NCBI GenBank assembly: GCA_028865375.1
Contig: JAGWKJ010000056.1
Coordinates: forward strand, 1-10,767
Reading direction: 5' to 3'
Origin: Hyphomicrobiales bacterium
GTDB taxonomy: Bacteria > Pseudomonadota > Alphaproteobacteria > Rhizobiales > Beijerinckiaceae
Length of the DNA: 10,767 bases
In this document: positions 1 through 6,866 of the stretch, piece after piece
Layout: every line of letters starts with the position of its first letter
How positions within the stretch are numbered: position 1 is the first letter of the stretch
Notes under the pieces: model-generated
What the model saw: only the letters and a program-made list of their open reading frames with translations
Told to the model about the DNA's origin: nothing
The model's database searches: none
Made by a program: the position numbers and the translations under genes

Positions 1-60
1 GCCGCGGCGAAGTCCGGCGCGCCCGCGGCGAAGTCCGGCGGCGCCAAGAAGCGCCGGTGA
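1..60 (+). CDS. C-terminal tail of an upstream gene (partial)
   Basis: The first 19 codons are open in frame 1 and end with TGA at 58-60. They encode a low-complexity Ala/Lys/Ser/Gly tail built from two copies of an AAKSG unit (21-nt period) and ending in KKRR. The tail is basic and probably disordered. It says nothing firm about the protein. In some alphaproteobacteria an Mth938-like gene follows secF, so SecF is one possibility, but nothing visible here proves it. The stop overlaps the GTG start of the next gene (GTGA), which suggests translational coupling. Confidence 0.6.
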   Translation, partial: AAAKSGAPAAKSGGAKKRR

Positions 61-452
61 GCGCGCCGCCCGCCGCGCCGTTCGCGCCGGGCCGCTGGCC
101 GATCGAGGCCTATGGCGCCGGAGGCTTCCGTTTCGCCGGCATGTCGCACCGCGGCTCGATCTTGGCGAGCCCGGCCGGCGTGCGCGCGCTCGAGGCGCGC
201 GTCGCGGCCGATCTCGACGCCGCGGCGCTGGCCACCCTGATCGAGGAGGCGCGCGCGGCGCCGGGCAGCGTCGATCTCGTGCTGCTGGGAACCGGGCAGG
301 GGCTCGTGCCGCCGGCGCGCGCGTTGCGCGAAGCGCTTCGCGCGGTGGGCGTGCGCTGCGAGCCGATGTCGACGGCGGCCGCCGCGCGGACGTATAACGT
401 GCTGATGGCCGAGGACCGGCGGGTCGCCGCCGCGCTGCTGGCGGTGGAGTAG
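57..452 (+). CDS. Mth938/NDUFAF3-like domain protein (DUF498)
   Basis: This 131-residue protein belongs to the Mth938 (DUF498) family, whose mitochondrial members (NDUFAF3) help assemble respiratory complex I. The bacterial role is not settled, so a respiratory assembly role is inference only. The family signatures are visible: GSILASP at 33-39, a VDLVLLGTG strand at 72-80, and the C-terminal block STAAAARTYNVLMAEDRRVA at 105-124. Length is typical for the family and no signal peptide is seen, so it is probably cytoplasmic. The GTG start at 57 overlaps the stop of the preceding gene by four bases, fixing the start and implying coupled translation. The next gene begins 14 bases after the stop. 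Confidence 0.85.
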   Translation: MSAPPAAPFAPGRWPIEAYGAGGFRFAGMSHRGSILASPAGVRALEARVAADLDAAALATLIEEARAAPGSVDLVLLGTGQGLVPPARALREALRAVGVRCEPMSTAAAARTYNVLMAEDRRVAAALLAVE

Positions 453-466
453 AGCGGGGCAGCCTC

Positions 467-2470
467 GTGTTCGGGAAGATCCTAGTCGCCAACCGGGGCG
501 AGATCGCCTGCCGGATCCTGCGCACCGCCAAGCGCATGGGCATCGCGACCGTCGCCGTCCATTCCGCCGCCGATTCCGACGCGTCCCACGTCGCGACGGC
601 CGACGAGGCGGTCGCCATCGGCCCCGCGCCCGCCGCGCAGAGCTACCTCTCCATCGAGGCGATCGTCGACGCCTGCCGCCGCACCGGGGCCGACGCCGTG
701 CATCCGGGCTACGGCTTCCTGTCCGAGCGCGCCGCCTTCGCGCGCGCGCTTGCCGAAGCCGGCGTCGTCTTCATCGGGCCCAACCCCGGCGCCATCGAGG
801 CGATGGGCGACAAGATCGCCTCCAAGCGATTGGCGCGCGCCGCCGGGGTCGCGGTGGTGCCGGGCCGCGACGAGGCGCTGGAGGCCGTCGCCGACGCCCG
901 CGCGGTCGCCGCCGAGATCGGCTATCCGGTGATGATCAAGGCCTCGGCGGGCGGCGGCGGCAAGGGCATGCGCGTCGTGCGCTCGGAAGCGGGGCTCGCC
1001 GAGGCGTTCGAGCGCGCGCGATCCGAGGCGATGTCCTCGTTCGGCGACGACCGGATCTTCGTCGAGAAGTTCGTGGTCGATCCCCGCCACGTCGAGATCC
1101 AGGTGATCGGCGACCGGCACGGGAACGTCGTGCACCTAGGCGAGCGCGAATGCTCGGTGCAGCGCCGCAACCAGAAGGTGCTCGAGGAGGCGCCCTCGCC
1201 GCTGCTCGACGAGGCGACGCGCGCGGCGATGGGCGCGCAGGCGGTCGCGCTCGCCAAGGCGGTCGGTTACGACAGCGCGGGCACGGTCGAGTTCGTCGCC
1301 GGCCAGGACCGCTCGTTCCATTTCCTCGAGATGAATACGCGGCTGCAGGTCGAGCATCCCGTGACCGAGCTCGTCACCGGGCTCGACCTCGTCGAGCTGA
1401 TGATCCGCGTCGCCGCCGGCGAGCCGCTGCCGTTCGGGCAGGGCGACGTCAAGCTGTCGGGCTGGGCGGTGGAATCGCGCGTCTATGCCGAGGATCCGCG
1501 CCGCGGCTTCCTGCCCTCGATCGGCCGGCTGTCGACCTATCGCCCGCCCGAGGCCGGCCGCTTCGGCGACGCGACGGTGCGCGTCGACGACGGCGTGGTC
1601 GAGGGCGCCGAGGTCACCATCCATTACGACCCGATGATCGCCAAGCTCGTCACGCACGCGCCCACGCGCGCGGCCGCCATCGACGCGCAGGCGCTGGCGC
1701 TCGACGGCTTCGCGCTCGACGGGCCGGCGTGCAACCTCGATTTCCTCGCCGCCCTGATGGCCAACGCCCGCTGGCGCGCCGGCGCGCTGTCGACCGGCCT
1801 GATCGGGGAAGAATTTCCCGACGGCTTCTCCGGCGGCGCTCCGGCGGGCGAAACGGCGCGCGAGACGGCGGCGATCGCCGTCGTCTGCGACCACGTCGGC
1901 AACAAGCGCAAGCGCGCGATCGCGGGCCCGATGCGGGCGCCGCGCCCGGTGACGTTCGACGCGGCGCGCTCGGTCAGGATCGGCGCCGCCGAATTCGTCG
2001 CGCGCGTGGCGGAGGACGGCGACGCCTTCGCCGTGACCTTCGCGGATGGCGCGCGCCTGCGCGTCGCCTCCGATTGGTGGCTTGGCGATCCCGTCTGGCG
2101 GGGCGAGATCGACGGCCGGCCCGCGGCGGCGCGCGTCGCGCCGGTCGAGAACGGTCTCAGGATCGCGCGCGGCGGCCATGCCGCGGACGCCCGGGTCCAT
2201 TCGCGCGCGGAAGCCGCGCTCGCCGCGCTGATGCCCGCCAAGGCCGCGCGCCGCGGCGCGAGCCGGCTGACGACGCCGATGCCCGGCGTGCTGCGCCGTC
2301 TCGACGTGAAGGAAGGCGACGCGCTGAAGGCGGGCGACCCGTTCTGCGTCGTCGAGGCGATGAAGATGGAAAACGTGCTGCGCGCCGATCGCGATGGCGC
2401 GGTCGGGCGCGTGTTGGCCAAGGTCGGCGACACGCTGGCCGCCGACGCGCCGATCGCCGAATTCGCGTGA
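467..2470 (+). CDS. pccA: Acyl-CoA (propionyl-CoA type) carboxylase alpha subunit, biotin carboxylase plus biotin carrier
   Basis: The 667-residue protein carries out ATP-dependent carboxylation of its own biotin; a separate beta subunit then moves the carboxyl group to an acyl-CoA, most likely propionyl-CoA, giving methylmalonyl-CoA. The biotin carboxylase part covers about 1-445: ILVANRGEIACR at 5-16, the ATP-grasp glycine loop AGGGGKG at 161-167, ERECSVQRRNQK at 227-238 and EMNTRLQVEHPVTE at 288-301. A PCC-type BT linker domain follows (about 465-590, ending LMPAK). The biotinyl domain carries EAMKMEN at 630-636, with Lys633 the biotinylated residue. EAMKMEN and LMPxK favour PCC over methylcrotonyl-CoA carboxylase. 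The start is GTG at 467, with a weak purine-rich stretch upstream. No pccB lies in the window, so the beta subunit must be elsewhere. ridA-like follows after 10 bases. Confidence 0.87.
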   Translation: MFGKILVANRGEIACRILRTAKRMGIATVAVHSAADSDASHVATADEAVAIGPAPAAQSYLSIEAIVDACRRTGADAVHPGYGFLSERAAFARALAEAGVVFIGPNPGAIEAMGDKIASKRLARAAGVAVVPGRDEALEAVADARAVAAEIGYPVMIKASAGGGGKGMRVVRSEAGLAEAFERARSEAMSSFGDDRIFVEKFVVDPRHVEIQVIGDRHGNVVHLGERECSVQRRNQKVLEEAPSPLLDEATRAAMGAQAVALAKAVGYDSAGTVEFVAGQDRSFHFLEMNTRLQVEHPVTELVTGLDLVELMIRVAAGEPLPFGQGDVKLSGWAVESRVYAEDPRRGFLPSIGRLSTYRPPEAGRFGDATVRVDDGVVEGAEVTIHYDPMIAKLVTHAPTRAAAIDAQALALDGFALDGPACNLDFLAALMANARWRAGALSTGLIGEEFPDGFSGGAPAGETARETAAIAVVCDHVGNKRKRAIAGPMRAPRPVTFDAARSVRIGAAEFVARVAEDGDAFAVTFADGARLRVASDWWLGDPVWRGEIDGRPAAARVAPVENGLRIARGGHAADARVHSRAEAALAALMPAKAARRGASRLTTPMPGVLRRLDVKEGDALKAGDPFCVVEAMKMENVLRADRDGAVGRVLAKVGDTLAADAPIAEFA

Positions 2471-2480
2471 GGGGACGACG

Positions 2481-2870
2481 ATGCCGCGCAAGCTGATCTC
2501 TTCGGGTTCGCCGTTCGAGCGCGACTACGGCTATTCGCGCGCGGTGTCGCAGGGCGATTTCGTCTTCGTGGCCGGCACCACCGGCTACGACTATTCGCGC
2601 ATGGAAATGCCCGCCGACCCGGTCGAACAGGCGCGCAACGTCTGGCGCACCGTCGCCGCCGCGCTGGCGGAAGCCGGGTCGGGCCTCGCCGACCTCGTGC
2701 AGGTGCGCACCTTCGTCACCGACGCCGCCTTCGCGGAAGCCGTGCTGCGTGTGCAGGGCGAAACGCTGGCCGACATCCGTCCGGCCGCCGCGATCTACGT
2801 GATCTCGGGCCTGCTGAAGCCCGAGATGAAGGTCGAGATCGAGGCGGTCGCGATGCGCGGGCGCGCCTGA
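2481..2870 (+). CDS. RidA/YjgF superfamily protein
   Basis: This 129-residue protein has the RidA (YER057c/UK114) fold; members form trimers, and the archetype deaminates reactive enamine/imine intermediates from PLP enzymes. Visible family features are VFVAGTTG at 28-35, the helix QARNVWRTVAAALAEAGS at 50-67, LVQVRTFVTD at 72-81 and the C-terminal VEIEAVAMR at 118-126. In archetypal RidA an arginine in the PARSxV segment binds the substrate carboxylate. The matching segment here, RPAAAIYVISG at 100-110, has Ala at that site by my alignment, so this is probably a Rid subfamily other than the imine deaminase. A good GAGGGG ribosome site sits just before the ATG, 10 bases after pccA. The stop is one base from the next start. 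Confidence 0.85.
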   Translation: MPRKLISSGSPFERDYGYSRAVSQGDFVFVAGTTGYDYSRMEMPADPVEQARNVWRTVAAALAEAGSGLADLVQVRTFVTDAAFAEAVLRVQGETLADIRPAAAIYVISGLLKPEMKVEIEAVAMRGRA

Positions 2871-2871
2871 G

Positions 2872-3294
2872 GTGCCGCTGCATTTCGCCTATGGCGCCAA
2901 TCTCGACGCGGCGGGCATGGCCGCGCGCTGCCCCGGCGCGAAGGCGCTCGGTCCGGCGCGGCTGGCGCGCCATCGTCTCGCCGTGGCGACCGGCGGATGG
3001 CTGACCGTCGTGCGCGATCCCCGCGAGGACGTCCACGGCTTGCTGTGGGAACTGGGCTTCGCCGATCTCGCCGGCCTCGACCGCTTCGAGGAGACCGCGC
3101 GCGGGCTCTACGCCAAGCTCCAGCAGCCGGTGATCGGCGCGGCCGGGCCGCGGCGCGCCATCGTCTATGTCGCGGCGCCGTCTCCCGGCGCGAAGCCGCG
3201 CGCCGACTACCTCGCCGCCGTCGCCGAAGCCGCCCGCGCCGCCGGCTTGCCGGCCGCGGCGCAGGACGCCCTGCGGCGGCTCGGCGCAAAATAG
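2872..3294 (+). CDS. Gamma-glutamylcyclotransferase-like (GGCT/AIG2 fold) protein
   Basis: This 140-residue protein has the GGCT fold, whose members cyclise gamma-glutamyl groups to 5-oxoproline in glutathione turnover. The N-terminal FAYGANLD (5-12) matches the family's substrate-binding FAYGSN loop, followed by RCPGAKALGPARL at 19-31. HGLLWEL (55-61) leads into LDRFEETARGLY (69-80), where Glu73 aligns with the catalytic Glu98 of human GGCT (SLDEQEGVKSGMY). Substrate cannot be told from sequence; glutathione breakdown or gamma-glutamyl amine metabolism are both possible. The GTG start lies one base after the ridA-like stop, so translation is very likely coupled. It is the last gene of the operon and is followed by a convergent repeat element. 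Confidence 0.8.
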   Translation: MPLHFAYGANLDAAGMAARCPGAKALGPARLARHRLAVATGGWLTVVRDPREDVHGLLWELGFADLAGLDRFEETARGLYAKLQQPVIGAAGPRRAIVYVAAPSPGAKPRADYLAAVAEAARAAGLPAAAQDALRRLGAK

Positions 3295-3335
3295 GACCGC
3301 GTCGAAATCGGCGAAGCGGCCCTGCCAAAGAGTTC

Positions 3336-3448
3336 TGGATTGCTTCGCTTCGCTCGCAAAGACGGCTTGGTTCGGGCGCCTCGCTTGCCGGCGATCGCAA
3401 TCCGCGCCCCCTCCGTCTTTGCGAGGAGCGAAGCGACGAAGCAATCCA
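3336..3448. repeat. REP/MITE-like inverted-repeat element (copy A)
   Basis: This 113-bp element lies between two convergent genes. Its left arm (3336-3365) and right arm (3413-3448) are inverted copies sharing the perfect ends TGGATTGCTTCG and CGAAGCAATCCA and an inner CGCAAAGACGG. The right arm has two extra triplets relative to the left, and about 47 bases separate the arms. Palindromes with GCGAGGAGCGAAG and GAAGCAATCCA are a widespread REP-like class in proteobacterial intergenic regions (from memory). RNA from either strand could fold into a long stem, so it may also work as a bidirectional transcription end. No T-run follows. It is the only notable content of the 183-bp gap. Confidence 0.82.
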
Positions 3449-3477
3449 AGGTCGATTCAGCGCGGCGACGCGGCCGC

Positions 3478-5313
3478 TCAGCCCTCGGCCTTCTTCTCCG
3501 GAGCGGGCGCGGCGCGCAGGTGCAATTCGCGCATCTGCTTGGGCGTGGCGGGTGCGGGGGCGCCCATCAGCAGGTCCTCGGCGCGCTGGTTCATCGGGAA
3601 CAGCGCGACCTCGCGCAGGTTCTTTTCGCCGGCCAGCAGCATGACGAGGCGGTCGACGCCCGCCGCCATGCCGCCGTGAGGCGGCGCGCCGTAATGGAAC
3701 GCGCGATACATGCCCCCGAAACGTTCGACCACCGTCTCCTCGCCGTAGCCCGCGATCTCGAACGCCTTCACCATCGCCTCGGGGCGGTGGTTGCGGATGC
3801 CGCCCGACGCGATCTCGTAGCCGTTGCAGGCGATGTCGTATTGGAACGCCTTGATGGTGAGCGGGTCCATCGTATTCAGCGCTTCGAGCCCGCCCTGCGG
3901 CATCGAGAACGGGTTGTGCGAGAACTCGATCTTCTTGTCCTCGTCGTTGAACTCGAACATCGGGAAGTCGACGATCCAGGCGAGCGCGAAGCGGTTTTCG
4001 TCGATCAGCTTCAGCTCCTCGCCGAGCTTGGTGCGCGCCGCGCCAGCGAAGGCGGCGAACTTCGCCGGGTCGCCGGCCACGAAGAACGCGGAATCGCCGG
4101 CCGTCAGGCCGAGCGCGGCGCGGATCGCCTCGACGCGTTCGGGGCCGATGTTGTTGGCGAGCGGGCCGCGGCCCGCCACGCCCGTGGCGCCGGACGTCTG
4201 CTGTTGCGTCGTCTCGTCCTTGGCGCGGTCGAAGAACAGGATGTACCCCAGCCCCGGCTGGCCTTCGCCCTGCGCCCAGGCGTTCATGCGGTCGGCGAAG
4301 GTGCGCTGGCCGCCGCCCGGCGCCGGGATCGCCCATACGCGGTTCTTCGGGTCTTCGAGCAGGCGCGCGAACACCTTGAAGCCGGAGCCGCGGAAGTGCT
4401 CCGACACGTCCTGCATCACGATGGGGTTGCGCAGGTCCGGCTTGTCGGAGCCGTATTTGCGGATCGCCTCGTCGTAGGGGATGCGCGGCCACGGCGCCTT
4501 GGTGACCGCCTTGCCGCCGGCGAAGCGCTCGAACATGCCCCCGATCACCGGCTCGACGGCGGCGAACACGTCCTCCTGCTCGACGAAGCTCATCTCGAGG
4601 TCGAGCTGGTAGAACTCGCCGGGCAGGCGGTCGGCGCGCGGGTCTTCGTCGCGGAAGCAGGGCGCGACTTGAAAATAGCGGTCGAACCCCGCCATCATCA
4701 GGAGCTGCTTGTATTGCTGCGGCGCCTGGGGAAGCGCGTAGAAGCTGCCTGGATGGATGCGCGAGGGCACCAGGAAGTCGCGCGCGCCCTCCGGCGACGA
4801 GGCGGTGAGGATCGGCGTCTGGAACTCGTTGAACCCGCCCGCCTTCATGCGCGCGCGCAGGTCGTCGATCACCTGGCCGCGCAGCATGATGTTCTTGTGC
4901 AGCCGCTCGCGGCGCAGGTCGAGGAAGCGGAACTTCAGCCGCGTCTCTTCAGGGTAGTCCTGCTCGCCGAACACGGGCAGCGGCAATTCGTCGGCGCGGC
5001 CGAGCATCTCGACGTCGCGCACGTAAAGCTCCACCGCGCCGGTCGGCATGTCCGCGTTGCCGGTGCCTTCGGGGCGCACGCGCACCGTGCCTTCGAGCCG
5101 CACGACCCATTCGGCGCGCAAAGTCTCGGCGAGCTTGAAGGCGGGCGAATCCGGATCGACCACGCATTGCGTGATCCCGTAATGGTCGCGCAGGTCGACG
5201 AACAGCACGCCGCCGTGGTCGCGGATGCGATGGCACCAGCCCGAAAGGCGCACGGTGGCGCCCGCGTCGGACGCCCGGAGGGCGCCACAGGTATGGGTGC
5301 GGTATCGGTGCAT
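3478..5313 (-). CDS. aspS: Aspartyl-tRNA synthetase (probably non-discriminating)
   Basis: This 611-residue class IIb synthetase charges tRNA-Asp with aspartate. The N-terminal OB-fold anticodon domain covers about 1-108. The catalytic domain contains GARDFLVPSR (176-185), motif 2 FRDEDPRADR (220-229) with EFYQLDLEMSF, and motif 3 GVDRLVMLL (552-560). The bacterial GAD insert lies at about 285-430. I chose the ATG at 5313 because MHRYRTHTCGALR is the usual family start; the reading frame stays open further upstream but without similarity. His33 (RDHGG) and Gly83 (RPEGTGN) match residues linked to non-discriminating enzymes, where discriminating E. coli AspRS has Leu and Lys. It would then also make Asp-tRNA-Asn for GatCAB. 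Residues 362-382 (AKDETTQQQTSGATGVA region) look like a small insertion compared with relatives. Confidence 0.97.
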   Translation of the reverse strand: MHRYRTHTCGALRASDAGATVRLSGWCHRIRDHGGVLFVDLRDHYGITQCVVDPDSPAFKLAETLRAEWVVRLEGTVRVRPEGTGNADMPTGAVELYVRDVEMLGRADELPLPVFGEQDYPEETRLKFRFLDLRRERLHKNIMLRGQVIDDLRARMKAGGFNEFQTPILTASSPEGARDFLVPSRIHPGSFYALPQAPQQYKQLLMMAGFDRYFQVAPCFRDEDPRADRLPGEFYQLDLEMSFVEQEDVFAAVEPVIGGMFERFAGGKAVTKAPWPRIPYDEAIRKYGSDKPDLRNPIVMQDVSEHFRGSGFKVFARLLEDPKNRVWAIPAPGGGQRTFADRMNAWAQGEGQPGLGYILFFDRAKDETTQQQTSGATGVAGRGPLANNIGPERVEAIRAALGLTAGDSAFFVAGDPAKFAAFAGAARTKLGEELKLIDENRFALAWIVDFPMFEFNDEDKKIEFSHNPFSMPQGGLEALNTMDPLTIKAFQYDIACNGYEIASGGIRNHRPEAMVKAFEIAGYGEETVVERFGGMYRAFHYGAPPHGGMAAGVDRLVMLLAGEKNLREVALFPMNQRAEDLLMGAPAPATPKQMRELHLRAAPAPEKKAEG

Positions 5314-5367
5314 GGTCGGCCACTCGCGGACGAAAAAGGAGGTGGCGCGTCGAAGCGCCGCGGCGGC

Positions 5368-5396
5368 TAAGTCCATGCGCACGCCATATTTGTCAA
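5368..5396 (-). promoter_or_regulatory. Candidate sigma-70-like promoter for aspS
   Basis: On the minus strand a perfect TTGACA (5396-5391) is followed by a 17-base spacer and GACTTA (5373-5368) or, shifted one base, ACTTAG. The -10 element is poor, as is common in GC-rich alphaproteobacteria. The predicted transcript would begin about 50 bases before the aspS ATG. The same 115-bp gap also serves the divergent copper oxidase gene, for which I see no clear promoter. Confidence 0.42.
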
Positions 5397-5428
5397 GGAA
5401 ACGGGCGGGCGGCGACGCGGAGGCGGAC

Positions 5429-6850
5429 ATGGATCGCAGACAATTCCTGGCGGGTTCCGGCGCGGTCGCGCTGGCGCTCGCGGCGCCGGGGGCGCGCGCG
5501 GCGGTCGAGCCGACGGTCCTGCGGATCGTGAACCGCACGCTCGACGTTCGCGGCAAGGCCGCCAAGGCGTTCGGCCTGCTGGGGCCCGACGGCAAGCCCG
5601 GACTGTCGCTCGACGCCGAGGCGCCGTTCGCCGTGTCGCTGAAGAGCGAGATCGCCGAACCGACGCTCGTCCACTGGCACGGATTGACGCCGCCGTGGCC
5701 GCAGGACGGCGTGCCCGACAATCCCGCGCCGATGCTGGCGCCGGGCGCGGTGCGCGCCTATGATTTTCCGCTGCGCGAATCCGGCACGTTCTGGATGCAC
5801 GCGCACACGATGCAGGAACAGGCGCTGCTCGCCGCGCCGCTGATCGTGCGCACGGCGGCCGAGCGCGCCGCCGACGCGCTCGACACGACCCTTTTCCTGC
5901 ACGACTTCTCCTTCACGCCGGCCGAGGCGCTGCTCGACACGCTCCGCAAGCGCGGCGGCATGGCCGGAATGGCGGGCATGGGACACGGCGGGGGAATGGG
6001 CGGAATGGCGGGCATGGGCCAAGATGGCGGCATGGCCGGCATGACGATGGACGCCAACGACGTCGACTACGACGCCTATCTCGCCAACGACCGCACGCTC
6101 GACGACCCGCAAGTGACGCGCGTCGCGCCGGGCCACGCGGTGCGCCTGCGCGTCATCAACGCGGCGGCGGCGACCGCTTTCATCCTCGACCTCGGCGCGC
6201 TCGCCGCGCGCCTGGTGGCGGTCGACGGGCAGGCGGTCGTGCCGCTGGCCGTCTCGCGCGTGCCGATCGGCATGGGCCAGCGGGTCGACCTGGCGTTCGT
6301 GATGCCACGTGCGGGCGGCGCGTTCCCCGTGCTGGCGCTGCGCGAAGGCGCGCGCGCGCGCACCGGAATCGTGTTCGCCAGCCCCGGCGCCGCCGTGGCG
6401 AAGATCGCCGACGCCGGCACGACGGCCGCGCCGCGCGTCGATCTCGCGGTCGAGCGACGCCTGCGCGCGCTCGAGGCGCCGCCCGCGGCGACCGGCCCGG
6501 CGCGCCGCGTCGACGTGACGCTGGGCGGCGACATGAAGGGCTATTCGTGGTCGGTCGCGGGGGCGGAAGATCTCGCCGTCAAGCGCGGCGAACGCATCGA
6601 GATCGCGATGCGCAACATGTCGCCCATGATGCACCCGATGCATTTGCACGGCCATCGGTTCCAAGTGGTCGGGATCGACGGCAGACGCCTGTCGGGCGCG
6701 ATGCGCGACACCGTGAACGTGCCGCCGATGGCGCGGGTCGCCATCGCCTTCGAGGCCGACAATCCCGGCCATTGGCCGTTCCACTGCCACAACCTCTACC
6801 ACATGATGTCGGGCATGATGGGCTACGTGAGCTACCCCGGCGCGGCATAA
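5429..6850 (+). CDS. Tat-exported multicopper oxidase with Met-rich insert
   Basis: This 473-residue laccase/CueO-like enzyme oxidises Cu(I) or organic substrates while reducing oxygen to water, in the periplasm. A twin-arginine signal (MDRRQFLAGSG plus a hydrophobic stretch) ends near ARA-A at 22-25. All copper motifs are present: HWHG at 82-85, HAH at 124-126, HPMHLHGHRF at 402-411 and HCHNLYHMMSGMM at 452-464. Cys453, His402 and His458 fit the type 1 copper site, and Met463, ten residues after Cys453, fits the axial ligand. Residues 178-207 form an insert with nine Met and one His, like the Cu(I)-binding segments of CueO and PcoA, so copper tolerance is a fair inference. A GGAGG ribosome site at 5419-5423 fixes the ATG at 5429. 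No other copper gene is adjacent. Confidence 0.93.
   Translation: MDRRQFLAGSGAVALALAAPGARAAVEPTVLRIVNRTLDVRGKAAKAFGLLGPDGKPGLSLDAEAPFAVSLKSEIAEPTLVHWHGLTPPWPQDGVPDNPAPMLAPGAVRAYDFPLRESGTFWMHAHTMQEQALLAAPLIVRTAAERAADALDTTLFLHDFSFTPAEALLDTLRKRGGMAGMAGMGHGGGMGGMAGMGQDGGMAGMTMDANDVDYDAYLANDRTLDDPQVTRVAPGHAVRLRVINAAAATAFILDLGALAARLVAVDGQAVVPLAVSRVPIGMGQRVDLAFVMPRAGGAFPVLALREGARARTGIVFASPGAAVAKIADAGTTAAPRVDLAVERRLRALEAPPAATGPARRVDVTLGGDMKGYSWSVAGAEDLAVKRGERIEIAMRNMSPMMHPMHLHGHRFQVVGIDGRRLSGAMRDTVNVPPMARVAIAFEADNPGHWPFHCHNLYHMMSGMMGYVSYPGAA
5965..6036 (+). repeat. 36-bp tandem duplication within the oxidase Met-rich insert
   Basis: Two adjacent 36-base units (5965-6000 and 6001-6036) match at 29 of 36 positions by hand count; their first 18 bases are identical. 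They encode GMAGMGHGGGMG and GMAGMGQDGGMA. The duplication is in frame and adds Met ligands to the insert between cupredoxin domains one and two. Confidence 0.8.
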
Positions 6851-6866
6851 GCCCGGCTCACCGGGC
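6851..6866. terminator. Hairpin at the convergent gene ends
   Basis: A perfect 6-bp GC stem, GCCCGG-CTCA-CCGGGC, begins right after the oxidase stop and holds the stop codon of the minus-strand gene in its loop. The two genes are only 7 bases apart. No T-run follows on either strand, so it is at best a weak intrinsic or Rho-assisted terminator, or an RNA 3'-end stabiliser. Confidence 0.4.

Noticed and set aside
1136..2491. Long antisense (451 codons) and alternate-frame (448 codons) open frames over pccA
   Set aside because: Their translations are Arg/Ala/Gly-rich shadow sequence with no motif, while the pccA frame carries all the catalytic signatures.
3336..3448. CRISPR repeat or tRNA in the convergent gap
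   Set aside because: The structure is one inverted repeat, not regularly spaced direct repeats, and no cloverleaf can be drawn.
5337..5366. Strong AGGAGG on the plus strand upstream of the oxidase gene
   Set aside because: No start codon at suitable spacing leads to more than a few codons; the true ribosome site of the oxidase is the GGAGG at 5419-5423.
3340..5370. 676-codon open frame on the plus strand opposite aspS
   Set aside because: It mirrors aspS, whose motifs are unmistakable; long antisense frames are expected at this GC content and its translation has no recognisable domain.
5225..5428. N-terminal extension of the copper oxidase to an upstream start
   Set aside because: The extension overlaps the aspS start region and would bury the twin-arginine signal, which sits properly at the ATG at 5429.
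5314..5721. N-terminal extension of AspRS
   Set aside because: The frame is open but has no family similarity and overlaps the oxidase coding region; MHRYRTHTCGALR is the normal family start.
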